Positions 9,301-21,720 of a stretch of 64,000 bases of DNA are shown in pieces (positions within the stretch are counted from its first letter, which is position 1; each line of letters opens with the position of its first letter). A program made the position numbers and the translations under genes. The DNA lies in NCBI GenBank assembly GCA_003254925.1, contig QANZ01015611.1:1-64000 (forward strand), given 5' to 3'. The stretch comes from Chamaecrista fasciculata (lineage: Eukaryota > Streptophyta > Magnoliopsida > Fabales > Fabaceae). Below the pieces are notes generated by a model. It was not told where the DNA came from and made no database searches. It saw nothing but the letters and a program-made list of their open reading frames with translations.

Positions 9301-12300
9301 TGTATAACAAAAGCAATTAAGAAAGAACTTTGGTTATCTGAGCAAAATGGACAATCTAGTTTTGCATTCTACTTATTTTTGGTGTCAAGGTCTGTTTGGT
9401 TCCAGTATGACTGATGTTTGGCATGTCTCCAAGCCACATTCAGTTTATGAGTAAGCCGTTTTTTTTTTTGATTGACAGATAAGAATGTGCTTCAGAACAT
9501 CTCAACAATGTGTCATTGATGGTGTCAATGATGTGTCCAGTCTCAGACACATGACATACCTAAGGGTAGGTGTGCACTTGCTGCATAGGTTCAGCACACG
9601 GAGTATGATTAAGCTGTTCTCTCCATTGACAGATAAGGATGTGCCTCAAAAAGTCTCAACAATGTGTCATGATGGTGTGGATGCTATGTCAAGTCTTAGA
9701 CATGTGAGTCACACACCTAAAGATAGGTGTGCCCTTGCTTTATAGGTTCAACTAAGTTGTTTCTTTTCCTAATGTAGGTCAATACACTAAAACTAGCATA
9801 AACCCAAGAAACTTTTAACAAACAAAGAAACTTGTAGCAAATTGCTTATCAAACAACTAAATGGCATGCTCCAGGAGTATATGAAAATTGTGAAGAAGCA
9901 CTAAATAAACAATGAAATCTCTCAAAAGGAAAATGTTTGAGAGAAAACATACTCTTATATTCTAACTAGCATACCTTACTCTTTTGTACTCTTACACGAA
10001 CCTTAAGACCAATTTCTTCATCACCTTTAGCCTAACGGGAAAAGGAATGCACAAATACAAGTTAAATATGATATAATGATCAAGAGATATAAAATTAATT
10101 CATTCCAGTATATTGTGCTTACAGACTTTATCTTCCCAGTGGGGCGTATTTCAAGCCGGAGTGAGGCAAAAAATTTCAAAGCGATTCCACCACTTGTCAC
10201 TTCTGGATTTCCATAATAAACACCAATCTACAGAAGTAAACATGAAGTGAAGCTACATTGGCAAATCTTCTGGTGCAGATATGGTGGGCAAATAATATCA
10301 AGTGATCAACAGAACTCAGAGGATCAGATAACCACAATTTTAAAAATAGATGCATGTAGAAAGTAAGCCTAATGAAATAGACATACCTTATATCGAATTT
10401 GGTTTAAAAATATAAGAGTACAACCAGCTTTAGAGGCATTTCCAGACATCTTGCGCAAAGCTTGGCTCATGAGACGAGCTTGCAGTCCCATTTGCTGCAT
10501 CCCAATCTCACCCTATGAACTCATATGAATCACAAAGAGTCAGAAGTGGAAAGCAATGCCCTAGTTATGAAATGATAATAATCAAAAAAGAGAACTATAA
10601 AAGAAGAAATGAGATTGTATACTTCAATTTCAGCTCGTGGAGTTAGAGCTGAGACAGAGTCCACACAAATGAGATCTATGGCACCAGATCTACACATACG
10701 GTCTGCAACTGTAATAGTGAAAGATCATTAATTCATTGAAACCTCAAGGCACCCCTATATTCCAACATGGATTTTGCAAAAATCTAACATCAATTCCAAC
10801 ACAAACACATGAAGTGCAAAGACAACATTACTCTCAAGAGCCATCTCTCCATGATCAGGTTGGCATACAATCAAATTTTCTACATCCACTCCTAACGCTT
10901 TAGAATATGCTGGATCAAAAGCATGCTCAGCATCTACAAGCATTGCATTGCCTCCTAACTTCTGCACAGCATTATTAGAGAAACAAATATGGTCCCATAA
11001 AATATTTTAAATAAGAGAACCTTTCAAGCCAAGAAATTAAGGATCGGAGGAAATCCAAATAGATGAATTACCTGCACTTCAGCGATAGCATGAAGTGCTA
11101 GGGTTGTCTTTCCACTGCTTTCAGGACCATATATCTGGAAAGAGACCGGGAAGATATTGTCAGCTTGTCATGAAAGGCAAAATATTTTTAGTAAAAGTTA
11201 ATAGTTGCACCAAATAAAGGAAAATAAAGCATGGAAGTATGAGGGCCACCACAAGCCTAAACAAGTCCTTATTATAAATCTGAAAAGCTAATTAATAATC
11301 AATGTAGCTTAAACACCGTATATGAAACCCAAAGAAGGTATATAGGAACAACATATCAAAAAAGTAATAAAAAACACAAAGACATAGAATTAGTACCTCC
11401 ACAATTCTGCCTTTTGGAAGACCGCCACCTAAAGCAAAGTCTAATGTCAAACAACCACTCGGAAAAGTCTCACTGCAATGAACATTACGTTTAAGAATTT
11501 GTAATATGTCATCTAATCTACATCAAAAAAGATAGTGGCAAGAACAATTTGAAAATTTTCACAAAATTCAGTACAGTTGGGTCAGGAGTAATGAAGGAGA
11601 ATGTAGTGAAGATACATACACCAAAGCTCCACCAGCACTGCCTAATCTTGTAACACTTCCCTTTCCAAATGAGCTATTTATATCATTCATCGCTGCTTCC
11701 AATGCTTTTTGCTAAGAAAAATAGTATTATAAAGATCAACATACTTCCAAATTCATTCAGATTTCTCTTCGGATAAAAGAAGAAACTACATCTAAGAAAC
11801 AAGAGAGAAAAATAAGCTCCACGGCTCAAGAACAACCTAAGAATTAAACCCATATCTTATAACCAGAATCTGGAATAGTGGAAAACATAACCATCCTAAA
11901 AAATAGGAACTTAGCAACAACCAGTACTTTTAAAATGAAACATAGATTCAACACTCCCCATGATACAAAATTGCACACTATAAGCTTCAGTTTAAAATAA
12001 ACATGCTTCTCACAAGTCACAAGGAAGTGACTTTAAGTCACGAATTAAATGAACTCGAATGTCAATGTATTTTTTCCTTCCACGAAACATTGAAATTTTA
12101 GGGATTGTGAATGCACTTTTGTTATCACGAAAAATAGTAGTATATTTCTCTTGACCAAAATCAGCAAGTAAATGTCTAAATTTTTCTTGGTATCAACCAA
12201 ACCAATGCAAGCCAAGAAAATCATTTCACAGGAAAAAAAAAAAAAAAAGGAGCTTTGTAAAACTAATATCGAATTTGTTAACCCCATAAAAGCAGAAAGA

Positions 12301-12514
12301 TGCATACCCGATCAAGGAAACGGGGGTCAAAATCGCCCGAAAGAGCCCCATTTATTTTCTCGTCGAACTCGCACTTAATCCTAAGTTTCTTAGACGCAGA
12401 AGGAGAAATAAAGCGCGTACGGCAAGTGTAGGATTTAACGGGCAAAGCGAGGAAGATGGATGAGAAGGGCTTGAGAAAGAGATTATGGGGTTTATGGGGG
12501 AGAAGCAAGTCCAT
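6379..12514 (-). CDS. RECA1: Plastid RecA recombinase (RECA1)
   Basis: This is the nuclear-encoded, plastid-targeted homologue of bacterial RecA, an ATP-dependent strand-exchange protein acting in plastid DNA repair and recombination. Thirteen coding exons join in frame: 12514-12308, 11711-11620, 11472-11397, 11134-11072, 10961-10832, 10708-10623, 10512-10387, 10227-10123, 10031-9975, 8393-8331, 8252-8176, 7824-7752 and 6489-6379 (1266 nt, 421 aa). All junctions are GT-AG. Residues 1 to about 50 are Ser/Lys/Arg-rich and look like a transit peptide. The core contains Walker A GPESSGKT (128-135), the DAEHAFDP segment with the catalytic Glu at 158, Walker B LICVDS with Asp206, and an [15 protein letters not shown] region after it. 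The C terminus is acidic ([11 protein letters not shown]). The length is close to the Arabidopsis protein (about 440 aa). Introns carry a SINE, a MITE and local duplications, but no exon is disturbed. Confidence 0.95.
6587..6772 (-). mobile_element. tRNA-derived SINE in a RECA1 intron
   Basis: The element is flanked by a perfect 18-bp duplication CTAAGTAGTAAATGATAT (6569-6586 and 6773-6790). On the minus strand it begins GAAGGGCTGGCTTGGCTCAA, with a Pol III A-box-like TGGCTCAACGG and a B-box-like GGTTTGAACC, and ends in a short T run. An internal A-tract on that strand (T run on plus, about 6663-6697) contains an ambiguous N at 6685, so its true length is unknown. The element has the same orientation as the host gene. 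Confidence 0.8.
6920..7201. mobile_element. Small AT-rich foldback (MITE-like) in a RECA1 intron
   Basis: The left arm (GAGTACATTAATGATTTGGT) is matched by the inverse of the right arm (GGAGTAAATTAATTATTTGG), both followed by CCTT. The interior is AT-rich and non-coding. The exact ends and the target duplication are unclear. Confidence 0.5.
9472..9745 (+). repeat. Tandem duplication, unit about 155 bp, in a RECA1 intron
   Basis: Two direct copies begin ATTGACAGATAAGAATGTGC (about 9472) and ATTGACAGATAAGGATGTGC (about 9627). Both continue through TCTCAACAATGTGTCAT, a GTCTCAGACA or GTCTTAGACA motif, and GATAGGTGTGC. No coding role is apparent, although a frame runs through both copies because the unit happens to lack stops. 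Confidence 0.7.
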
Positions 12515-12744
12515 TTAATAGAAATGGACAGACTTGGAAACAAAACTAGTATAATATATGTTGCAGCTAAAGAAGTAAAGATAGTACAACGAAAAGAAGA
12601 AGAAGAAGCCTGAGAAACCAGAGTGAGGAGAATGAAGAAGAACTTGGAAACAAATAGGCGCGGGTTTCTTGACACCGATGAATATCCTTTTTTTTTTCCT
12701 CCCCAACACAAAAATCTTCCTATCGAAGGCTTTAAAATGTATAT

Positions 12745-13395
12745 CTGTCAATATCTGATCCTTGAATTATAGGAAATTACAACTCAGTCCCTGAACTACA
12801 CTATGCACTATCCTCACCGCCCTCTCGTTTGCCACGTTGGACACAATGCCTTTGCTTTGCTCCTCTCTTTCATATCTCCTGATCCAACTGTCGTCGACAT
12901 CATGTTTCCGATGTCAGACTAATAAATCGCCTCCGCTTCCATGCTTTTTGTAGCATTCCACTCTGACTCGAAGTGAGGAGCTCGTCTTTGGAACTTAGGG
13001 TTTTGTCGTCGATGGAGGAGGGATCTTTTTTGAAACTGTCCTGAGAAAGTAAGAAGACGAAGGGGCTAGCGAAGAGGGAAAGGGGGAATAGAGAGAGTAA
13101 GAATTTGAAGGTGGGTCAATTTTTTCAAGTGGATCAATTTTTCATTTTATTTTTTTAATTTAATTAAATGAAATATGAGTACGATAGATGATTTGAGAGT
13201 CAACTCATCACTTAACAATGACAAGTCATCACTTAACGGCCAGATCATCAAGTTAACGCATGATTAACACCTAAAGGACCAAAACATAGACGGAAGAGTA
13301 AAATTTGGAGATCGAGTTGTAGTTTCTTACAATTCAGGGACCAAATTGTTGACTCAATAACAATTGATGAACCAAAAAGTAAATTTTCTCTTTAT
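12745..13395. mobile_element. MULE-like foldback upstream of RECA1
   Basis: The left part (CTTGAATTATAGGAAATTACAA then CTCAGTCCCTGAA) is matched by the inverse of the right part near 13310-13350 (CCTGAATTGTAAGAAACTACAA then CTCGATCTCC). The interior (about 12820-13070) is GC-richer than its arms and may be captured sequence, but I recognise no protein in it. The right end resembles the end of the foldback at about 22840-23075. The element boundaries and target duplication are not resolved. It lies about 230 bp upstream of the RECA1 start, so it could affect that promoter. Confidence 0.5.
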
Positions 13396-13919
13396 CATTT
13401 ATGTAATCCTTTTTTATTATTTATCATGTTAAAGTCATATAAAAATAATTGGGTAAAATGCACTTTGGTACCTAGTGGTTAGGATCGGATCCACTTTAGT
13501 ACCCTGAAAGACAAAATTTAACACTTTGGTACCCTGAGGTTTGCGCCGTTAGCATTTTGGTACCCTGTGGTTATTTTCTGTCAGGATTTAATGGAAAGTT
13601 GTTAACACTTTTGTAAAAATTATAAAATGCCCCCAAATAGTTTCAAAATTTTCAAAAACGTCCCTAGATCATAATATTTGAGGACTAAAATGAAAATTAT
13701 AACAAATTTTGAGGGCAAAATGTAATTATGAAAAATATTGAAAAAAGAATAAAATTACAGATTAGTCATAAATCTGGAAAATAAAATGCAGTTTACTAGT
13801 TTAGTCTTAAAACTGTGTGGTTCGATGGTGAGAACATAAACTTTACAAAATTTTTGCAAAAATTATAGAATACCCCCAAATAGTTTCAAAATTTACAAAA
13901 AAAGGTCCCTAGATCATGA

Positions 13920-16122
13920 TATTTGAGGACTAAAATTAAAATTATAAAAAAAATTGGGGTCAAAATGTAATTTCAGAAAATATAAAAAATGAGATAATTA
14001 CATATCAATCCTAAATCTGGAAAATAACATGCAATTTAATCATACACTCGTACCCATATTCAAACACAACTATTTAAAAGAAATTTTCAAAGTAAATTTG
14101 AATAAAGAAGAGGTAAAAGATTTGTGTTATAAATGAGGTTTTTAGTAAATTGTGTTTGGGAAAATGAGAGATAAAGGAGGAATTATGATGTGAAATTATT
14201 TTAAAGGGTATGTAATGATTGTGGTGGGTTGAAATAATAGTATTGGTATTTTAAATTTGTATAAGGGTAAAAATGGTAAAAATAAAAGAGGATAAAGGAG
14301 TGTTGTTTTTTTGTTTGTTTTGGTGTTAGTAAAGTGGTATGAGTAATGATTGCCTCGAAATTTGTGCTAAAGGAGGAAGTTAATAAAGGAGATTTTTGGA
14401 GTGGTAAGGTAAAGGAGGATGGAGGTGTGAATGTGGGACCAAAATGTAATTTTTGAGTACTGAATTGTAAACTTTTAGGGACTAGATTATATATTTTTCC
14501 TGTTTACTGTCTTTTAATTTTATTTTAAAATTTTGATACTACAAAAAATATTACCTATGTATATAATAGAGAAGGGACCAAAATGTATATTTTCTGGGGT
14601 ATGAATTATGTATTTTTCTAAATTTTCTTCTTCAGTAGTTGCAGAACAAAAAATATTAGCCATATATATACAGAATGATGGACCAATATGTATATTTTTT
14701 ACACTTCAAAAAATATTACTTATATATATACTGGAGGAAGGACCAAATTGTAAAGTCTTGGGGAATGAATTATATATTTTTTCCCATTACTGTTTTTTAA
14801 ATATGTTCATAAATTTTTAAACCACAAAAAATATTACCCATATATATACTGTAGGAGGGACCAAAACCTATATTTTTGGGGTCTTGATTATATATTTAAC
14901 TCATTGATCAAAATGTAAATAACATGGACTTAATAATTTTATTTTAAATTTTTACTCTAAAAAATATTATTAAATAATTGAAAAATAGAGGAAGGAATAC
15001 GAATATATCAAAAATTATAGGCCAAAGTCCTATTTTGGTCCCTCAGTTATGCTCCATGTTCCAAATTGGTCCCTCAGTTATTTTTTGTTCCATATTGGTC
15101 CCTCAGCTATATATTTTGATGACTCAAGTATTGACTTATTAAGTTAGCATTATTTTTTAAGTAAATTAATATAAATTATATATCTACACTATATTATATG
15201 TCTAAGGGTCTTCTGGTAGTCGGTCATTTAAAATTATAGTATAAAATAAATTATTACATCATAATACATAAAATAAAATAATTTAAAATATATATACAAA
15301 AGAAAAACCCATCCCACGTCCATGTATCATCCTATCCCACGTTCATGATGTATTATTCAAATAAAAACTATCCCACGTCGTCCATCTTTATTTTTTTTAG
15401 GCCAAAACGTGATTCATCTTCATTAACTTATATTCTTATAATAACATATCTATCTTAATTTTAAAATTTTTTTCACCAATTTCAAATAATTATTTCTGTT
15501 ATTTTTTAATGTTCAATAAAAAATAAAAAGAAGTTATTTTATTAGTAAACTTTTTAACTAATATTTTGAGTATTTTAAATTAAAATGAGAGAGAGAGAGA
15601 GGTGAGTAAAAAATAGTAAGAAAAGATGAAGGAGAGAGAAAGTTGTAAGGGTAATAAAAATATATTTTTATATGCAATTTACAAATTTGCCCTTTGAATA
15701 TTTTATTATTTTATAGTAAAAAGTAGGTAATTATAGGTAGTTGAGTAGGGATATGTTAATAATTTTAGAAAATAAAGGAGAGATAAAGGAATGATAAAGG
15801 AGGAAAATAAAGGAGGTGGAGATAAAGGTAAAACAAACACCATTTGTAACTGTAGCTCTGGTAGTAAAGGAGTACCGGGAGATAAAGGAGGATAAAGGCA
15901 ATATAACGGAGTATCCAAACGCACCCATGATATTTGAGGACTAAAATTAAAATTATAAAAAAAATTTGGGGTCAAAATGTAATTTCAAAAAATATAAAAA
16001 ATGAGATAATTACATATCAATCCTAAATCTGGAAAATAACATGCAATTTAGTCATACACTCATACCCATATTCAAACACAACTATTTAAAAGAAATTTTG
16101 AAAGTAAATTTGAATAATTTGA
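13920..16122 (+). repeat. Pair of direct repeats of about 190 bp inside the 3.08-kb element
   Basis: Positions about 13920-14106 and 15930-16122 are nearly identical over their length (shared landmarks TTTGAGGACTAAAATTAAAA, CATATCAATCCTAAATCTGG, CCATATTCAAACACAACTAT). A more diverged third copy of the first half is at about 13675-13805. The 1.8 kb between them differs in character from the rest, so it arrived by insertion with duplication or by rearrangement. Confidence 0.75.
14500..14890 (+). repeat. Local tandem repeat, about three to four diverged units
   Basis: A block reading CAAAAAATATTACC, then a short (AT)n, ACTG-AGGAGGGACCAAA, TTTTGGGG and TGAATTATATATTT recurs with spacings of about 100-150 bp. 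It is non-coding. Confidence 0.6.
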
Positions 16123-16552
16123 AGAATAGTTTGATTCATCAAAACTCTAACGATCTTTCTGCAATTTCTTTTCTAATAACTATCTAGTTCTTGAAATGAA
16201 ATTGTAGAAAACTCCATCAATTCTTTTAGTTTGTTGTGTTTTGATTCGTTTTACCAAAGGGAGAGGACCTAAACGCACAAAAGAAATCTTGTTGAAGAGT
16301 GGAATATGGTTTAAGCAGCAATAGAAACTAACGGATAAGGTGTAGTAGAAATCGATGACTAAGATTGAGTCACGTCAGCACTTTTTGTTAAATCTTGACC
16401 GAAAATAACCACAAGGTACCAAAGTGCTAATGACGCAAACCTCAGGGGTACCAAAATGTCAAATTTTGTCTTTTAGGGTACCAAAGTGAATTCGGTCCTA
16501 ACCATAAGGTACCAAAGTGCATTTTACCCAAAATAATTTTATATTTCATAGC

Positions 16553-16795
16553 AATTGCAATGTACCCCCTAATCTATGAAAAATAATAATTAACCCCCCA
16601 ATCTATTAATTTCATAGCAATGTATACTTCATTAAATGGTCAAGTGACTTAATTTTATATATGTGCAACTCATGAGACTTAAAAAATAAAAAGTTAACGG
16701 TGTTACAAACGGTTGGGGGAACATTGCTAAGAAATTAATAGATTAGGGGATTAATTGTTATTTTTCATAGATTAGGGAGAACATTGCAATTGAAT
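16553..16795. mobile_element. Small foldback element, arms about 75 bp
   Basis: The left arm (CAATTGCAATGTACCCCCTA then ATCTATGAAAAATAATAATT) is matched by the inverse of the right arm (CAATTGCAATGTTCTCCCTA then ATCTATGAAAAATAACAATT). Similarity continues to TTCATAGCAATGT. No clean target duplication was found. Confidence 0.65.
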
Positions 16796-18475
16796 ACATA
16801 GTTTAGGATGAGTAAATGCAATTTCTCCTAAATTACTTGGTTGCTTAGATGGGTGGATCTTAAATTGGGAAGGGGGGGGGGGGCTGTGAAATAAATTTAT
16901 TATACTTATATATTATATATAACGAGTTCATTTATTAATATATATAAGTTAAATATATATATATATAAGACAAATACAAAATATAAACTGAATTTATAAA
17001 AAAAAAAATAAAAATGGTTCTAATCCATTAGATTAACTGATTAAGATTTAGGTGTGTACAATAAAGTCCAGGCTTGGAGTTTTATAAGGAAATGAAGATT
17101 ATTATTGTAAATATTGTGATTTGAGCCCATAATTTAAAGAAGAGATAAAATTATGAAGATAGATGAAGGATTAATCTGAAAAAGAGAAACCTTAAAAGAT
17201 AAGGAGAGCAGATAAAATATTGATATGACTAGACAAAAAGAAAAAAAAGAGTGGATCCTCCACAACTTAAATTATTTGCAGTGTAAAGAGAGAATGAGAG
17301 AGTTAGATAGAGAAGTGTGGTGAAGTGTGGGTTCCACTAATTTTTTTCTCTCTTTACACTGTATGAAAATGCATTAAAGTGAGACTGCATAGGATTCGAG
17401 ACCGAAAAAAAAGAAGAAAAATAAAGGATGAGTAAATAGTAGAAGCATTAATGTAAAAATAAATGTAAAGATAAGATGAGAAGATATGGAAGTATGTGAA
17501 GATATGAAAGTCGTAAAAAAAACCCCAAAAATAACTAAAAGAAGCACAAATATGATAAGACAAGCCAAGAAGAGAAGTTATTACAAGATAAGAAGTAGTT
17601 TTAACAAAGATTAAAAGTCTTAAAGTAATTAATGTCATGTAAATAATTTGTAATATAGTATGTAAAAGTAATTAAAGAAATATAACTATCGTAAGTCGCA
17701 AAGCATATATAAAGAAGTGAGGGTTTATGATGAAAAACACACCACACTAGCTTGATTATTATAATTTCCCTTTGAGAAATATACAAATATTTTCACTACT
17801 CTCTTGTTCTAACTCTCTTATATTTTCTTATATTCAAATGTTCGAGATGTGATTGTATTAGAGTCATATATACTAAGTTGTGATTATGTAATTATATTAT
17901 TTATAAAATGCATATTTAGCTATTCTTTTGGTAGGAAACGAAGGAAAAATTGTTAAAGGAAGAGGGCCTATATCGTTTCATAGTCTTAAAAAAGACCTCG
18001 ATATAAAAAAGAACTTATGTGACATGAGTTATTTTTGATTAAAATTATATATAGTATGGTAATTTTTCTATTGAAATAAGTTTATTATACTTCTTTTATT
18101 AATATATACAAGTTATAAAAAATATATAAGACAAATACAAAATATAAATTGAATTTATAAAAAAATAAAAATGGTTCTGATCCGTTAAATTATTATTTAG
18201 GTGTGTACAACAGAGTCTTGGCCTCGAATTATATAAAATATATATATGTATTATTATGTTTTTATTAATTATATATTAAAAAGTATATAAAATATAAATT
18301 TAATTTTAGTTAAATTAATATGTTTAGGAAATAAATAAAATTAAATATTTTTATTAGCATAAACATTATTATATATGTACATTCATGTATAATTAATTTT
18401 TTTTATTTATTTATATAAATTAATATTAATATATATATATATAATAAATGGCTTAAATTAAAATTATATTTTATT
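16796..18475. other. Gene-free AT-rich intergenic stretch
   Basis: No gene is seen. A short MITE-like inverted repeat lies at about 17279-17364 (GCAGTGTAAAGAGAGAA on the left, TTCTCTCTTTACACTG on the right). A G10-11 run is at about 16872. Two related segments near 16900-17070 and 18060-18220 share AATATATAAG, ACAAATACAAAATATAAA and TTTAGGTGTGTACAA, suggesting an older duplication. Confidence 0.55.
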
Positions 18476-18855
18476 GGCCAAAATATAAATTTGGTCTCAT
18501 ATCTTTTACTCAATTTCTAAGTTTGTCTTGTATCTTTTTTTGTTGCACTTTTGGTCACATATTTTTGTAAAAAGTCCCAATTTAGTCTCGTTTTAATCAG
18601 GTTGCAGAATTAGTTTCATATCTTTGCAAAAATGATCAACCTTGTAAAGATATATGACCACTTCTAAATCTGACTCAAAGATATAGACTAATTCTATAAT
18701 TGACCTAAAGATATGAGACCAAATCGGCAAAAAAAAAATATGGGACCAAATTGAGACTTGTCCCAAAGCTATGAGACAAAAAATGTAAGAAAAAAATATA
18801 TAGGACCAAATTGAAAGCTGAGCAAAAGATATGAAATCAAATTTACACTTTGACC
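18476..18855. mobile_element. MULE-like foldback element, 380 bp
   Basis: The ends GGCCAAAATATAAATTTGGT and, inverted, GGTCAAAGTGTAAATTTGAT form terminal inverted repeats. A perfect 9-bp duplication TATTTTATT flanks the element (18467-18475 and 18856-18864). The arms contain repeated motifs of the form GGTC-CATATCTTT. It has no coding capacity. Confidence 0.8.
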
Positions 18856-19504
18856 TATTTTATTTTAGTTGATAAAAGCTTAGGGCCAGTTTGGCAGCCT
18901 GAGCATTTCAATCCAAGTCAATTTTATTGAATGAGATGAGATTATGTTGTAATGGGATGTGATGAAATAATGTATTGGTGTTTGGGTGATTTTAGAGAAA
19001 ATGATGTGAAATAGAGTGTGAAATTATATAAATGGGTATGTAATGATTGTGGTTGGTTGAAATGGGTTTATGGATTTTTTTTAATTTGTATAGGGGTATA
19101 AATGGTAAGAAATAGTGAGATGAGATGGAGATAATAAGATGAGATGATAGGTGTTTGGTTGTGTTTTGATTGGAATAATATTGAGATGAGATGATATTGA
19201 AAAGTGTGATATTGTATTGAAAAGCGTGAGGATGAGAAAATTTTGGATGAAGGGTTAGAGGCCAATCCAAGTGGATGAGATGATAGGCCAAAATGAAAAT
19301 AATATTGGAATTATTTTTAAGAATACAATTTGGTCCATAAATTTGTATCGGTCCTATAAATCAATCCCTAACATGTGTAAATGATAATTTGGGGCTTACA
19401 CGAAATCCCAGTCATCCATAATTGGATCTATTTGTGAAATTCAACGAAAAAAAATAACAAAGAATAGTTTGAGGACCATAATGCAAATAACAAAACAACA
19501 CAAA

Positions 19505-19845
19505 AATGTTTGGTCAATGGTTCATTTTGATCCAAAATGTATGCCCTAATATTCATTTGGTCCATTATGTTTCAAAATGTTCATATTGGTCCTAAATGTT
19601 GGCAAAATGATTCATTTTGGTCCTAAATACTGGTAAAATGTTTCGTTTTGGTCCCAACCAAATAGAGAAAGTATTCTTCGGGAACAATACATAGCTCTAA
19701 ACAAGCCATATTCAATAGTTGGGACCAAAATGAAACATTTTGCAAATATTTAGGAGCAATTTGAATATTTTGAAATATAATGGACCAAAATGAATATTAA
19801 AGCATACATTTAGGACTAAATTGACCCTTTAACCCTATATTTTTC
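19505..19845. mobile_element. MULE-like foldback element, about 340 bp
   Basis: The left arm (TTCATTTTGATCCAAAATG, TCATTTGGTCCATTATGTTT) is matched by the inverse of the right arm (AAATATAATGGACCAAAATG). It belongs to the same family as 28275-28809. No convincing 9-bp duplication was found here. Confidence 0.6.
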
Positions 19846-20064
19846 CATCATGTACATACACGTGGGCCATTTTGTATTTTCTCCATTCAATACATTACCG
19901 TTATTAGATTTAGGAGTCCTTTAATTTGACAAAAAAAATATAGAGAACTATTGTCCACATATATAGAACATATCCAAACTCAAAATAACCGAAAACTGAA
20001 GAAAATACAATATCTGAGATTGTCTTATTTTATGCCCATTTCATTAATTTTCTATCATTCCTCA

Positions 20065-20222
20065 ATAAAAAAACTGTATTGCTCAAGCAATAGAGTTTTA
20101 CAGTTTATCTCTCTCTCCATCAATCATTCTCACATCAAAGTTTTATATTCAATTTTTGATTTGATAAAGGGAGAGATAGACTATAAAAAGTCTATTGCTT
20201 AAGCAATGGATCTTTTTATAGC
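20065..20222. mobile_element. Small MITE-like inverted repeat
   Basis: AACTGTATTGCTCAAGCAAT with AGAGTTTTACAG at the left and AAAAGTCTATTGCTTAAGCA with ATGGATCTTTTTATAG at the right form inverted arms, each containing a nested TTGCT-AAGCAA palindrome. It is non-coding. Confidence 0.5.
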
Positions 20223-20626
20223 ATTACTCTTTCTATAATAATATAAGAGACAAGTATGCTCGTAGAATGAGGAATATTGCAACTAAAAAAATAATAATAT
20301 TCTAAATTTTTTTTAATTAAATTAATATAAATTCTATATATATATATAAATAAGAGTGTGTGTGGGGTGTGTGTGAGAGAGAGAAACAGAAAAAGTGGGT
20401 AAGTGGAAAAGAAAAAAAAAAGATGAGAAATGATAGATAGAGAGAGAAAATTATAAGTGTAATAAATGAATGTATGTAAAATTACTATTTTGTCTAGTTT
20501 TTTTTTATATTTGTATTAAAATATAGGTAATTATAGGTGTATAAGTAGGGATAGATTAGTAATTGTAAGAGAAAATGAGATGATGTTGTGAATGAGATGA
20601 TGATGTGGATGAGATGAGATGAGATG

Positions 20627-21096
20627 NNNNNNNNNNNNNNNNNNNNNNNNNNNNNNNNNNNNNNNNNNNNNNNNNNNNNNNNNNNNNNNNNNNNNNNNNN
20701 NNNNNNNNNNNNNNNNNNNNNNNNNNNNNNNNNNNNNNNNNNNNNNNNNNNNNNNNNNNNNNNNNNNNNNNNNNNNNNNNNNNNNNNNNNNNNNNNNNNN
20801 NNNNNNNNNNNNNNNNNNNNNNNNNNNNNNNNNNNNNNNNNNNNNNNNNNNNNNNNNNNNNNNNNNNNNNNNNNNNNNNNNNNNNNNNNNNNNNNNNNNN
20901 NNNNNNNNNNNNNNNNNNNNNNNNNNNNNNNNNNNNNNNNNNNNNNNNNNNNNNNNNNNNNNNNNNNNNNNNNNNNNNNNNNNNNNNNNNNNNNNNNNNN
21001 NNNNNNNNNNNNNNNNNNNNNNNNNNNNNNNNNNNNNNNNNNNNNNNNNNNNNNNNNNNNNNNNNNNNNNNNNNNNNNNNNNNNNNNNNNNNNNNN
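20627..21096. other. Assembly gap of 470 Ns
   Basis: The run of N begins inside a (GAGAT)n-rich stretch. Reading frames across it have no meaning. Confidence 0.99.
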
Positions 21097-21179
21097 TTTT
21101 TTTGTTGGGAAAATACACAAGTTTCCATGTGTTTGTTATTTTTCTGGTTCGAATCATGGGTAGCAAAAAAATTGCAATG

Positions 21180-21720
21180 TTGTTTTGTTGGGAAAATACA
21201 AAGTTATGGACCAAATTGTATATTTAAAATAATTTCCATATTACTTGCATTCTAGTCCCCAAGTTATCATATACACATATTAGGGATCGGTTCATTGGAC
21301 TTATACAAATTTATAGACTAAATTGTATTCATTGGACCGATACAAAGTTATGGACCAAATTGTACGTTTACAATAATTTTCCTGTTATTTGCATTCTGGT
21401 CCCCAAAATATTATTTGTTTATTTTTTTGTTGTTCAATTTCATAAATAGGCCCCATTATTCATGGCTGGGATTTTCTACGAGCCTTGAGTTATCATTTAC
21501 ACATGTTAGGAATTGATTCATAGGTCTGATACAAATTTATGGACCAAATTGCAATCTAAAAAGAATTTTAATGTTATTTTCATTTTGACGGTACAAGCTT
21601 TGTTCGAGCCCCGAGTACAGATATTAGGGACCGATTCTTTGGACCGATACAATGTTATGGACCAAATTTTATGTTTACAATACTTTTCATGTTATTTGCA
21701 TTCTAGTCCCCAAAATATTA
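21180..21720 (+). repeat. Tandem repeat with units of about 120-160 bp
   Basis: The motif ACAAAGTTATGGACCAAATTGTA or variants, followed by ACAATAATTTTC-TGTTATTTGCATTCTGGTCCC and ATTAGGGA-CGATTCATTGGAC, recurs near 21198, 21340, 21535 and 21650. It is non-coding and probably a subterminal repeat of the surrounding mobile element. Confidence 0.6.

Larger units (their letters stand above)
13451..16529. mobile_element. Large MULE-like foldback element, 3.08 kb
   Basis: Inverted ends GGGTAAAATGCACTTTGGTA (left) and the same sequence inverted at 16510-16529 (right) are flanked by a perfect 9-bp duplication AAAATAATT (13442-13450 and 16530-16538). Inverted similarity continues about 130 bp, through motifs such as TTTGGTACCCTGAGGTTTGC. 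No transposase or captured gene is recognised. The interior is composite: two long direct repeats, a local tandem repeat, a solitary arm of the 4959-type element (about 15021-15110) and a GATAAAGG-rich segment (about 15750-15930). Confidence 0.85.

Noticed and set aside
20494-21227. Long open frames across the N run
   Set aside because: They consist mainly of unknown residues and appear only because N cannot make stops.
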